Assembly (NCBI GenBank): GCA_006386115.1
Contig: VFIW01000045.1
Location: forward strand, 62,001-126,000
DNA length: 64,000 nucleotides
Reading direction: 5' to 3'
DNA from: Globisporangium splendens
Taxonomy: Eukaryota; Oomycota; Peronosporomycetes; Pythiales; Pythiaceae
Below the pieces are notes generated by a model that saw nothing but the letters and a program-made list of their open reading frames with translations, did not search any database and was not told the origin of the DNA. The first letter of the stretch is position 1. Each line of letters begins with the position of its first letter. Positions 41,332 through 50,983 of this stretch are shown here, piece by piece. Made by a program: the position numbers and the translations under genes.

Positions 41332-42477
41332 CTAGAGCGCGGGAAAGCGCATGGTGATCTTCTTGGCGGCCGTGAGCAGGAACCGCTTCTGGAGCTGCTT
41401 GAGCTCCACGTGCACGGCGAAGACGCTGCTGTTGGCGTACTGCTGCTGCTGTGCGTTGTTGCTTCTGGTGACGGCTTCGTGGAGTTGCGCTTGCAGCCTG
41501 GCGACTTGGTCCTGCAGCATGTGGTTGTCACTGCGTAGCTGCTCGTTTGCGGCTTCAGCATGGCGCAATTGTGAAAGAACCGACGCATGCTGCTGCTGGA
41601 AGGCATTGCTCTCGGGCTGCTGTGAGACTTCCTTTCGTTGCAACTGCACGAGTTGGCTTTGCAGGTCACGCTGCAGTTCGCGCAATCCCGTGAGCTCTCG
41701 TGTGTGTGCGGCTTCATTCTCGTTGGCACTTGCAAGTTGGCGCTGCAGCGTATCGACCTGAGTGTGTTGCGCGTCAATCTGCTGTTGCTTTGCTTCGAGC
41801 GCGCTCTGTAGTCGCGTCGCACGATCCTGTGCATCACGCACCAACCCGCGTACCTCTCGCTCGCTCTTGGCGACAGCAACGAGTTCGTCTCGCAGCCGCT
41901 GGACCTCGTGCTCGTACTGCTTCTGGTGGTTGAAATTGCTCTCAGCTGCAGGATCCCGCTGCGCGTCGCACTCATCGCGAAGCCTTTGATTCTCCTCGAT
42001 CAGCTGAGCACGTTCGTCGTGCCAATGCGCTCTCTCGGTGGTCAGCTTGCCCTGCGCCTGTCCCAACGCCGTCTCAAGCGTCACCACTTGGTTCTGCAGT
42101 CTCAGCGTCTTTTTTTGCAGCGTCTCGACCACCAACGTGAACTCAGTATGGCGTGCGCGCGCGGCTTCCTCGAGCGCGAGTGTCGTCGCGTGCTGCTCAG
42201 CCTTTAAGCGGTCGATCTCGTCCTCCAGCTCGGTCGCGCGGTTCGAAGGTGACTGAAGGAAGCCCTGACCCAGGTGCAGCGTGCCCTGTAATGAACCTTA
42301 ACGTCACAACCCCTAAGACAGATAGATGAGGTCATCGACGTGCCTAAGTACCTTCTGCAGCCGCCCGATCTGGTTGCGAAGGTCGACATTTTCATCGAGC
42401 GTCTTTTGCAACAGCTCGAGCGTGCGCACGTGCTTGGAGCGGAGCTTCTCGGACGTCTTCGTGTCCATGAGCAGCAT
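41332..42477 (-). CDS. long coiled-coil protein
   Basis: Exons 42477-42352 and 42285-41332; 359 aa; intron 66 bases, GT-AG. Almost entirely heptad-rich and Gln/Glu/Leu-rich (LELLQKTLDENVDLRNQIGRL, ETALGQAQGKLTTERAHW, ATRLQSALEAKQQQIDAQ). The last 25 residues (KQLQKRFLLTAAKKITMRFPAL) form a basic, more hydrophobic end. Start is ATG 42477 or ATG 42468. It is tail-to-tail with the SLC35F6-like gene (176 bases apart) and head-to-head with RRP8. Role likely structural (cytoskeleton, cilium or trafficking tether); not assigned. Confidence 0.75.
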
Positions 42478-43070
42478 CCTTGATGGTACCAGTCGGTAAG
42501 CCCCGAGCTCTTAGAGTCGATCAAATCCCCCAAAGTCTGCTGGTCGATCGCCCTGCCATAATTCCCAGTGTGCGCCTAGATCGTTGTATAAATAGCGCCT
42601 CCTCTTGCTCCACAAATGTAGCCACACGCAGAGGCTGAGTCTCTTAGCTGATGACAAATCGATGCTGTGCATCCATCACTTTGAAAACAACGCGGTTGGC
42701 TGTGAACGCTGTGAGAGCATGCGACGGAGCACGAAGAGCGACTCGTGCATCCTGCTGGCGCTGTCCACTGGACATGGACGCTTGTGAGGAGATCATGATG
42801 TGCTTGGCGCACTGCAAGTTGAGCACCCCAATTTGTCGATAACAAGTATTCCAAGCATGTGCATTTTAGAAAGGTTTATTCGAAATACGTAGGTTCCTGA
42901 ATCATATTCAGAATGCATTATATGCAGGTTTGTTGGATGTCCAATTTAGTGTAACCCACCTTATTCACACATCGCAATATGTCCTATTCTAAGGATCAAC
43001 AATTCTAAACAAGGACCGATGCCAATCGCCAGTTAAACATGCCATTTGAAAAGCCATAGCAGTGAGCACC
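42478..43070. other. bidirectional promoter region
   Basis: About 590 bases between the divergent coiled-coil and RRP8 genes. No gene seen; presumably holds both promoters. Confidence 0.45.
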
Positions 43071-44115
43071 ATGGCCAAGAAGAACGGCGGCAAGAAGGGC
43101 AACGCCAAGGGCAAGAAGAGCGGCGGCAAGAAACCCAGCGCCAAGGACGCCGGCAAGAAGCGCGTCGTCGTCACAAAGCCAGCGTCCCATGGTAACAAGC
43201 AACACAGCAGCAACAAACATGGCGGCAAGAGCAAGCAGCAGCAGCAGCCATCGTCGTCCAGGGGCAAAAGCGGACTCTCCAAGATGCAGGAGGAGATGCG
43301 GCGGCGCCTCGACGGCGGCAAGTTCCGCATGCTCAACGAGCAGCTCTACACGACCACGGGCGACAGCGCGTTCTCGACGTTCCAGTCCGAGCCCGAGCTC
43401 TTCGACGTGGTGCGTTGTCTATTGAAGTTTTGCATACAGGAAGCACCATTTGAATGGTTCTCGTGGACTCATATACATGCTGTGTGTGTTTTTGTATCAC
43501 GACAGTACCACCATGGCTTCCGTGAGATGGCGGAAAAGTGGCCTGTGAACCCACTCGACACGTTCATTGAATACGTCAAGTACGTCGGTCTTTTGTCTCG
43601 CTTTATGTAGCCACTGTGCCCTCGTTTTATGTCTTTGCTTTGCCACTAGGACGCGTCCAAAAGCCGTGGTCGCAGACTTCGGATGTGGCGATGCGCGGTT
43701 GGCCGAGAGCGTGCCGAACAAGGTGCATTCGTTCGACTTGGTGTCGCGGAAGCCGATCGTGACGGCATGTAACATCGCGAACGTGCCGCTGCCGGACAGC
43801 GCCATCGACATCGCCGTGTACTGCCTTGCGCTCATGGGGACGTCGATCCGCGAGTACATTCTCGAAGTATACCGCGTGCTCAAGCCGAACGGCGTGCTCA
43901 AGGTCGCGGAAGTGAAAAGCCGCTTTGAGAACGAATCGCTCGGCGGCATCCAGGGCTTTGTGGACCGCATGCAGCAAATGGGCTTTGACCTCAAGCACCG
44001 CGACGAGCGCAACAAGATGTTTGCGCTTTTTGAGTTTGTGAAATCCAGGACGCGCAAGCCAGACGCCAAGAACGTGCACATTGAACTCAAGGCCTGTGAG
44101 TATAAGCGACGATAG
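43071..44115 (+). CDS. RRP8: ribosomal RNA-processing protein 8, SAM-dependent methyltransferase
   Basis: Exons 43071-43409, 43506-43579, 43650-44115; 292 aa. Residues 1-70 are Lys/Gly-rich and basic, a nucleolar targeting type. FRMLNEQLYT and FDVYHHGFREMAEKWPVNPLD are the family's entry motifs. The Rossmann core starts VADFGCGDARLAESV (SAM-binding motif I), followed by NIANVPLPDSAIDIAVYCLALMGTS and EVYRVLKPNGVLKVAEVKSRF. RRP8 methylates N1 of an adenine in large-subunit rRNA (m1A) in the nucleolus. All catalytic-fold motifs are present. The Met at 43071 has the better context; GTG three codons earlier is not a start. Confidence 0.93.
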
Positions 44116-44361
44116 AAGGTGGGATGCTTATACATCATCGCCGAGGTTAGAGACTAGCTCCCAGCAGCTGGCCATAAAAGAACGAAGACATGGAGGTTTG
44201 CGTGCTTGCTTGTCATTGCTGGGAGCAAAGCTTTTGTATGCAACTATTATATAAAAACGTAATTGGAGCATGTCCAAAGACAACGGAAGAGCTCCGTTTC
44301 TCACTACTTCGAGAGCTCCTGGGCAAGCGTGACGCACTCAGACTCAGGCACTTGCAGTGGC

Positions 44362-45463
44362 TTAGATGCGCAGTTGGTATTGGCCCGCGCGCGTGACGTA
44401 GCGCACCCACTTGGTCGTCTGGTACGAACTCTTCTCAAAAACCTCGAGGAACCGCACGTGGAGCCCTGAGGCTGTGAACATGGGCACCTGGAACTCGATC
44501 TGGATCGGCGGACGCGACCACGCCTTCTCCTTCGTGCTCTTCATCATCTCGATCTCGGCGTCCAGCATGCGCTCCAGCTTGCCCTGGAACTTGCGGATGC
44601 GCCACACGATCGCGTGGTTCTCAGGCTCGTGCTTGGCGCTAGGTGGCAAACAAACACAATGGGAAATTGAGTCCAGAGCCGAGATTTCGTCGTTGGCAAC
44701 CAATATGCAAGACGCACCGGCCAATGGGGACGTTGATCTTCGCACGCGCTGTGCTGGGTGGCGTCTAAGAAAGAGAGTAAGCCCACACCAGTCAGGGATT
44801 AAATGAGTCCATATCGACACGAAGATAAAGAGAGGCGTACGGGGATCTTGATGACGAGGTTGGTCGCAAACAGGTGCGGACTGAAGAGCGCAGCGATCTT
44901 GAGCGTGACCGAGAGCCGCGTCGTGCCCTGCTCCTGGTACGCCGGCATGATCTTGAACGGCAGGTTGATGTTCTCCGTCACGCGGTACTTCATGAGCTCA
45001 AACTCGCCATCCGGAGGGATGAACGTGATCGTGCGGTCGGCGTCAAACTTGCCCAGGCGCACGCACCGATGGAACGTGCAGTCGTCAATCTATACAACAA
45101 ACAAGAGCATCAGCGACGTGTTCACCTTGTGTACATATTCTTTCCACGTGCCTCGACTTCGCGGGTGCCGCGCTTTTGACCCGCGACTTTGGCTGGTGTC
45201 TCACCCTTGAGCATCGTGGGCTTGTCGTTGAGCCCCAACTTGCACTCGGCCATACCCGTGAGCAGCGTCTTCATGGCGACTTGACCCGCGACCTCGTTGC
45301 GCAACACAGTACCGTTCGACGACATGAGCAGGTTGACGCTCTCAAAGACGTCCAGGTACACCTCGTTGCGCTTGTACTTGAGCCCCTCGCGTCGCCAGTC
45401 GATGGCTCCCGTGATCTGGGACGCGAGCTGCGATGGCTGCGTTGCCGCGCCTGCGTCCGCGTT
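44362..45463 (-). CDS. AP2M1: AP-2 complex mu subunit, C-terminal (MHD) part only
   Basis: Exons: about 45463-45164, 45089-44841, 44764-44718, 44638-44362. Encodes the mu homology domain that binds YxxPhi cargo: [95 protein letters not shown] and the end [16 protein letters not shown]. This matches animal and plant AP-2 mu closely. The N-terminal longin domain (about 150 residues) and any ATG are absent: the first exon opens at a splice acceptor (CTGCTCCAG) at 45464, an upstream in-frame TGA follows, and no longin-like sequence occurs before the divergent gene at 46094. The donor at the end of the first exon is unclear (GT at phase 0 after CGCGAA, or a GC donor a few bases on). Confidence 0.85.
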
Positions 45464-45568
45464 CTGGAGCAGCAAGTGGCGGGACGGTGGCGATCAATGC
45501 AAACGTAGAAATGCCTGACAGACACTGGGAGACTGCGGCAAACCGACGAACGGACGGGCGGACAGACG

Positions 45569-45621
<53 letters not shown>

Positions 45622-46093
45622 CACCCCTGCTTTGGTGCTCATTCGAGATCTTCTGTCGGCGTCGTTTCGTGTCCCTTCGTGGCACACCTGTCACACGTCA
45701 CATATCGGCGTGGTACACACAAATAAGCAACGTTTGGTTGCGGTTTGAATAAAACAAACGTTTTGATGAATGAACTTTCTTTACTGTGAGTATACTCTAA
45801 AGTACGTCATTGAGAGCTCGATTCAAAGTACAGTACAGCTTTCGTTAGGTGCGGCAATCTAACGTGCCAATCGAACGTTTCTTCGCAGGTCTTTTTGAAC
45901 GTGTGTGCGATCTGAGTTGCGCGGACGAGAGGGACAATCAATCACTTGCAGAAAAACCCGAAATCACGCGGTTCACTTGCAAGAACAATCAGACAGACCC
46001 ACAAACCCACCAAAACAACCAACACAAGCAAACCAGACCTCCGCGGGAAATCATCAACAAACACACAAAACACAAAACAAGCAAACGGAAACA
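45464..46093. other. region upstream of the AP-2 mu fragment and 7TM gene
   Basis: Should hold the missing AP-2 mu 5' exons but none are visible on the minus strand. Contains a long GA microsatellite and then the 5' leader of the 7TM gene. Confidence 0.5.
45570..45616. repeat. (GA)n microsatellite
   Basis: About 23 uninterrupted GA units directly upstream of the AP-2 mu fragment. A plausible place for assembly error or slippage. Confidence 0.95.
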
Positions 46094-47349
46094 ATGGCGG
46101 ACGTGCTTGTGAGCGGCGACGGCGGCAACGCCACGGCCGCGCTCCCCCCGCTCTCGGTCGAGCCCTCCGAAGGTGCGTCTGTAGTACAGCTCCCCTTGTT
46201 GTATGCCTCCCCCCCTCTCTCTCTCTCTATGGCGTTGCGCTTGTGTAGCAAGTCTGCTACCAAGTTGCTTCGATTTTTTTCTTCCTCTCTCACACAACAT
46301 GTTTGCTGCATGTATTGCATTGTTGCTGACAACAACATGCATTGTTGTTGTGTGCTTGCCGACAAATGAATTGTTACTTTACAGACCCGGTGATCCACCT
46401 GGAGCTCGAGTTCCGCCAGGTGGACACGCTGCTGGCTGTGGCGTACGCAGGCGCGTGCTTCTTCTCGTTCTGGGCGTTCTTCATGCACTGGCGGTCGCCG
46501 GCGCGGCAGGCAGCGACGCTCGGCTTCTATTTGTTGATGGGGCTGGCGGCGCTCACGCGTGTGGTGTGGTTCGCGACGCCCTACGGCGTCATGTCGGTGC
46601 TCGTGCAGCCCGAGCGCATCATGATGGGCGACGACGGCTGGGTCATGTTTCTTACGGCCGAGGGCGTGGAGCTCGTCGGCACGTTCCTGATCTACAGCAT
46701 CTTCGTGCTGATCATCGTGTTCTGGGCCGACATGCTGCGCCGGCTGTTCACGAACGGCAACATCCGCTCGCACCCGCTCAAGCTCTTCTTCTTCGTGCTC
46801 TGGGCGATCGTCGCGACGCAGTCGGTGGGCTTTGGGCTCTTTGCGCTGCGCAAGGTCGACTCGTTCTGGCTCATGATCTACGACGACATCGTGCTCTGCA
46901 TGCTCTCGTTCAGCTCGCTCGTGTCGGTGCTCGTGTACTCGTACCGCATGAAGACCGTGCTGCAGGCGTTCTTGGAGGTGAGCCAGATCGACACGACGGA
47001 CCGGATCAAGGCCGTGAACTGGGCCACGTCCATCTGCGCGTTCTTCCTCATCGTCAACTCGCTCTTCCTCTGCTACTCGATCGTGAGTCTGGCGCAGTTC
47101 AACCAGGTCGGCGTGTACATCCAGCCCAAGCTCTGGTGGCTCTTCGTCGCGTCCAAGCACCTCGTGGAGATCCTCGTGCTCTATTTTTTGCTCTACACGC
47201 TCTGGGGCAAGAGCTCGGACGAGGCCGAGAGCAAGGAGGGCTACGAGCCCATCCCGGACTACCTCTCGGACGAGGAGACCGGCGGCAGCAGCGACGCCGG
47301 CAACCACCGCAACGGCGGCATCGGCTCGGGCACACCAAGGCGTCTTTAA
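46094..47349 (+). CDS. seven-transmembrane protein, TOM1/TOM3 or GPR137-like
   Basis: Exons 46094-46172 and 46385-47349; 347 aa; intron GTGCGT...TTTACAG, phase 1. A short soluble N-terminus, then seven hydrophobic helices: VAYAGACFFSFWAFFMHW, GFYLLMGLAALTRVVWF, VELVGTFLIYSIFVLIIVFW with ADMLRRLF after it, LKLFFFVLWAIVATQSVGF, WLMIYDDIVLCMLSFSSLVS, TSICAFFLIVNSLFLCYSIV, and a last helix near LVEILVLYFLLYTLW. The helix-III pattern with FWADMLR resembles the THH1/TOM1/TOM3 and GPR137 families, found in vacuole or lysosome membranes. The tail is acidic and Gly/Ser-rich. Family assignment is by pattern only. Confidence 0.75.
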
Positions 47350-47710
47350 GACTTAGCAGCCCCACCCATCGCGTGTGATTGTGATTAACAAGGATTTCTT
47401 GCAGCACTATTGTTGTGTTTTGATTGCCATTGCAGCAAAGTCAACACACGCATGGCAAACCAACAAGTTCGCAAGAAACGCAGCTGCCATTTTTGTTGTA
47501 GGATCAGCGTATGCAAGGGATAAACAAAGAAAACAAAAATGAACAAACGGCAAACATGCAAAGAACGCAGCTGCCATTGTTGTTTATGAACAGTATCAAC
47601 AATGCAATGTGAAGCATGCAACAGCGCAAATCAAACGCAGAAGCACGTGCTACGACGTATTAACATGTTTAAGTAGGTTGGCATATGCATGGGTGTATGT
47701 GTGTGCAGAT
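47350..47710. other. convergent 3' spacer
   Basis: Between the stops of the 7TM and tryptophan synthase genes. GCAGCTGCCATT occurs twice (about 47480 and 47567) with similar neighbours, a small local repeat. No gene. Confidence 0.45.
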
Positions 47711-49257
47711 TTAATTATCGGTGAGGTCGTCGTTGAGGTTGACGCCGAGTTCCTTGGCGACCTGGAGCATGTCCTTGTCGCCGCGACCCGAGATGTTGAT
47801 CACGACGACCTTGCTCGGGTCCAGCGTCTTGGCGAGCTCGACGCCGTAGTACACGGCGTGCGCGCTCTCCAGGGCCGGGATGATGCCTTCGTGGCGCGAG
47901 ATCAACTGGAACGCCGCCAGTGCTTGGTCGTCGTTCACGCTCACGTACTGCGCGCGGCCAGAGTCCTTGAGGAACGCGTGCTCCGGTCCCACGCCGGCGT
48001 AATCGAGGCCCGCCGACACACTGTGCGTGCCGATCACCTGGCCGGCGTCGTCCTGCATCACGTACGTCTTCGTGCCGTGGAGCACGCCCGGGCGGCCGCC
48101 GGTCAACGTGGACGAGTGACGCGCCGTCTCGATGCCATCGCCGCCGGCTTCCACGCCGTAGATCGCCACGTCCTTGTCCTTGATGAACGGGTGGAACATG
48201 CCGATAGCGTTACTGCCGCCGCCGACACACGCGACGATCGCATCGGGTAAGCGGCCAATCTCTTCCTCCAATTGTGCCTTGATCTCGCGACCAATGATGC
48301 TCTGGAAGTCGCGCACGATCGTCGGGAACGGGTGCGGACCGATCGCCGAGCCGATGATGTAGTGCGTGTTCTCAACGTTGGTCACCCAGTCGCGGATGGC
48401 TTCGTTCACAGCGTCCTTGAGCGTCATCGAACCAGACTTGACGGCGATCACCTTGGCGCCGAGCATCTTCATGCGGAACACGTTGAGTGACTGGCGTTGT
48501 GTATCTTCGTAGCCCATGTACACCGTGCAGTCCAAACCAAGCAGCGCACACGCCGTGGCCGTCGCGACACCGTGCTGACCCGCGCCGGTCTCCGCGATGA
48601 TGCGCGGCTTGCCCAAACGCTTCGCGAGCACGGCTTGGCCGAGCGCATTGTTGATCTTGTGCGCGCCCGTGTGTGCAAGATCCTCACGCTTCAACCAGAT
48701 CTGCGCGCCACCGGCGTGCTCCGTCAAGCGCTTGGCGTGGTACATGGGCGTCGGACGGCCAATGTAGTCGCGACCGAGTTGCTCCAACTCTTCCTATAAG
48801 GATACAAACGCACACCATACGGCATAAGCACACAGAGTGTTAAGATAATCAGTACATGCGTCAATGTGAAAAAAAAAACAGCAGCATATATATATATATA
48901 AAGAACGTACGCGGAACTTGGGATCCTGCGTGGCCTTGACGTACTCGTCGATGAGGTCGTGGTGCGCCTTGATGAGCGTCTCGGCCACGAAGCAGCCGCC
49001 GAACTCGCCAAAGTACGTGTTGAGCTCGTCCGCGCTCTTGTACACGGGCGGCGCGTTCGACACGCGCAGGTACTGCTTCTTGGTCTCCTCTTGGGCGGCG
49101 CTCATGGCTTCCTCTGTAAAGACGGATTAGTGGCGTGCTGCTGATGCGGCAAATTTGATTGTGAGCGCGTTCATGATGGACACGAAAAGCTGAAAGAGAC
49201 CAATTGCGCGAGGTGGCACACACGATTCTAACCTATCGAAGTACGCGTCTGATCCAT
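47711..49257 (-). CDS. tryptophan synthase beta subunit
   Basis: Exons 49257-49233, 49113-48911, 48793-47711; 436 aa. Converts indole and serine to tryptophan with [17 protein letters not shown] is the family N-terminus; [15 protein letters not shown] carries the Schiff-base lysine; [42 protein letters not shown] and the phosphate-binding [12 protein letters not shown] are all intact, as is [11 protein letters not shown]. Only the beta domain is present; no alpha (indole-glycerol phosphate lyase) domain is fused or adjacent. The 25-base first exon (MDQTRTSI) joins in phase; translation could also begin at ATG 49105. Cytosolic expected, since no plastid-type transit peptide is seen. Confidence 0.95.
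48886..48902. repeat. (TA)n microsatellite in intron
   Basis: About eight TA units in the second intron of the tryptophan synthase gene, next to a run of A on its 5' side. A second TA run lies at about 49282-49299 in the 5' flank. Confidence 0.9.
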
Positions 49258-50125
49258 GTTGGGGTGGACCACACGACATCAGATATATATATATATATGG
49301 GAGTTTGTATACTGAGGTGGGCTGATGCCACAAGAATGTATGGCTAGTACCACGTGTTGGAGATGTGCTTGCCACCGACGTCACCGACTGGATGATAGCA
49401 TTGGGTCACTGAAAGATGGGCAGCGACGTGGTTGTTCGGGTTTGTATCGGAAAGTGGGTGGCCCATCCGATACTGAAATAAGAGACTAGGTGGCCCAGCC
49501 GTTTAACTGTGGTCGTACCGGTTTCTTCAAAAGTACACAACCGAGCAAAACCGGTTCTAAGACTGAAACAGCCATCCGAATACCGGTACACAACCGACAA
49601 TAGAAAGCCAGTCGGAAAAAAAAGTCAGCATTGCAGCGCATCAATCCGAAGATTCGGATTGTTTTCTGTGTGCGCGTTTGGCGCATGGGACGCATTCACA
49701 AGCGCACATGCACAGACACCTGTATACAAACGCGCTTTTCGTAAGACATCGCCATGTTTGTTTTACAAACCTTTTCTACTACTCGCTCGATACAAAATGA
49801 TACGCGCATCGGTCACTTATTCATTGCCTTGGATGTATCGACGCGCTTCTTGTTTTTCTTTTGACTACGGGGTGGAATCTCGCACGCAGGACGGACGGAT
49901 TAGGGAGAAATAACTTAAATACGCCAACGGGGTTCCTTCATATGCGCACTCACGCTCGAGCTCCATCTCAGCATACTCGCCTTGCTTCTTGGACGCCTGG
50001 CTGCGTGGTCTGGAGCTCGCGGTGCTTGCTTGGAACCGTGGGAAGGACGGACGACGGATGGACGAAACTAAAAGAGAAGACAAAACTAAGTTCTAACGGG
50101 CTGGCTGGATGATCGCACGAGGCGA
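49258..50125. other. intergenic region
   Basis: 5' flank of tryptophan synthase and 3' flank of the PH protein gene. Contains a TA run near 49282-49299 and several ACCGGT-centred words (49517-49590). No gene. Confidence 0.45.
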
Positions 50126-50983
50126 TCAATCGTACGAGTGCCGTAATGCCTCCAGCCAGAGATGCAGCTCGTCTTGCGAGCGCGCCTTGGCCATCAGCAT
50201 CTTGGTCGTCTTGCCCGCCGACGTCGTCACCGAGAACTCGCACGCCGGTCCGCTGATCTTCTCCGAGTGGGTCACGTACGCACGGCTCAGCGGCACAGCC
50301 CACGCGTCCTCTGTGTCGTACACCGTGAACATCGATCCCTGCAGGACGCAATACCGCTGTCGCTTGGACTTTTTGTCGCCGATGTCGAGCCACCCGCTCT
50401 TGTCCACGATGTTGCACAGCATGTCGAGCTCCGAGTCCGAGTACGCTGCCGATACCGACGACGACGCTGTACTCGTTGTGGAGCTGTTGAGGGATTCCTG
50501 TCGCTTCGCGAGCACCGCGGCTTCCGTGAGCCGCTCGACCCATTGCGTACACACCACTTCATTCTTCGCTCGAATGTCGATAATCTTGCCACTCACGGCA
50601 AACACTTTGAATGCGATCTTGGACTTCTTGGACCGCTCGACATGCGCGACGCGGACAGCACCCGCGGGAGACGACTCGCCCTTCCCAATAAACAGCGAGT
50701 CGCTCGAGATTGGCATGAGCGACGAGTCCGAGACGAACTGATCGGTCGGGAACGAGTCGTAGTAGGTGAGCAGCGCGCCCTCGAGCACAAAGTGCTGGTT
50801 CTTCCATTTCGCGAAGCGGCCGGACTTTTTCCACAGCCAGCCGTGGAACTTCTCACCCGACGACTTGCGCCCGTACGCCATCGTCGAGCTCTGCGTCGTC
50901 TGCACGAGCAGCTCAATGTCGACGTTGAGCGAGCCGATGTTGCCGCCATGCTGGCCGCCGCCCGAGTTGTTGTGGTGGTTCAT
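50126..50983 (-). CDS. protein with two pleckstrin-homology domains
   Basis: 285 aa, intronless. After a Gly/His/Asn-rich start, PH1 spans about residues 44-155 (FHGWLWKKSGRFAKWKNQHF, LEGALLTYYDS, closing WVERLTEAAVLA). A Ser-rich linker follows, then PH2 at about 190-283 (SGWLDIGDKKSKRQRYCVLQ, FTVYD, closing LHLWLEALRHSYD). PH domains bind phosphoinositides or proteins, so a membrane-recruited adaptor is inferred. No catalytic domain. The terminal Trp of each PH helix is conserved. Confidence 0.9.
   Translation of the reverse strand: MNHHNNSGGGQHGGNIGSLNVDIELLVQTTQSSTMAYGRKSSGEKFHGWLWKKSGRFAKWKNQHFVLEGALLTYYDSFPTDQFVSDSSLMPISSDSLFIGKGESSPAGAVRVAHVERSKKSKIAFKVFAVSGKIIDIRAKNEVVCTQWVERLTEAAVLAKRQESLNSSTTSTASSSVSAAYSDSELDMLCNIVDKSGWLDIGDKKSKRQRYCVLQGSMFTVYDTEDAWAVPLSRAYVTHSEKISGPACEFSVTTSAGKTTKMLMAKARSQDELHLWLEALRHSYD

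Noticed and set aside
45494..45694. Open frames encoding long Ser-Leu repeats
   Set aside because: Direct product of the GA microsatellite.
46054..47307. 417-codon minus-strand frame over the 7TM gene
   Set aside because: Composition (long runs of R, H, E, V) is typical of an antisense shadow; the plus-strand frame has clear TM helices.
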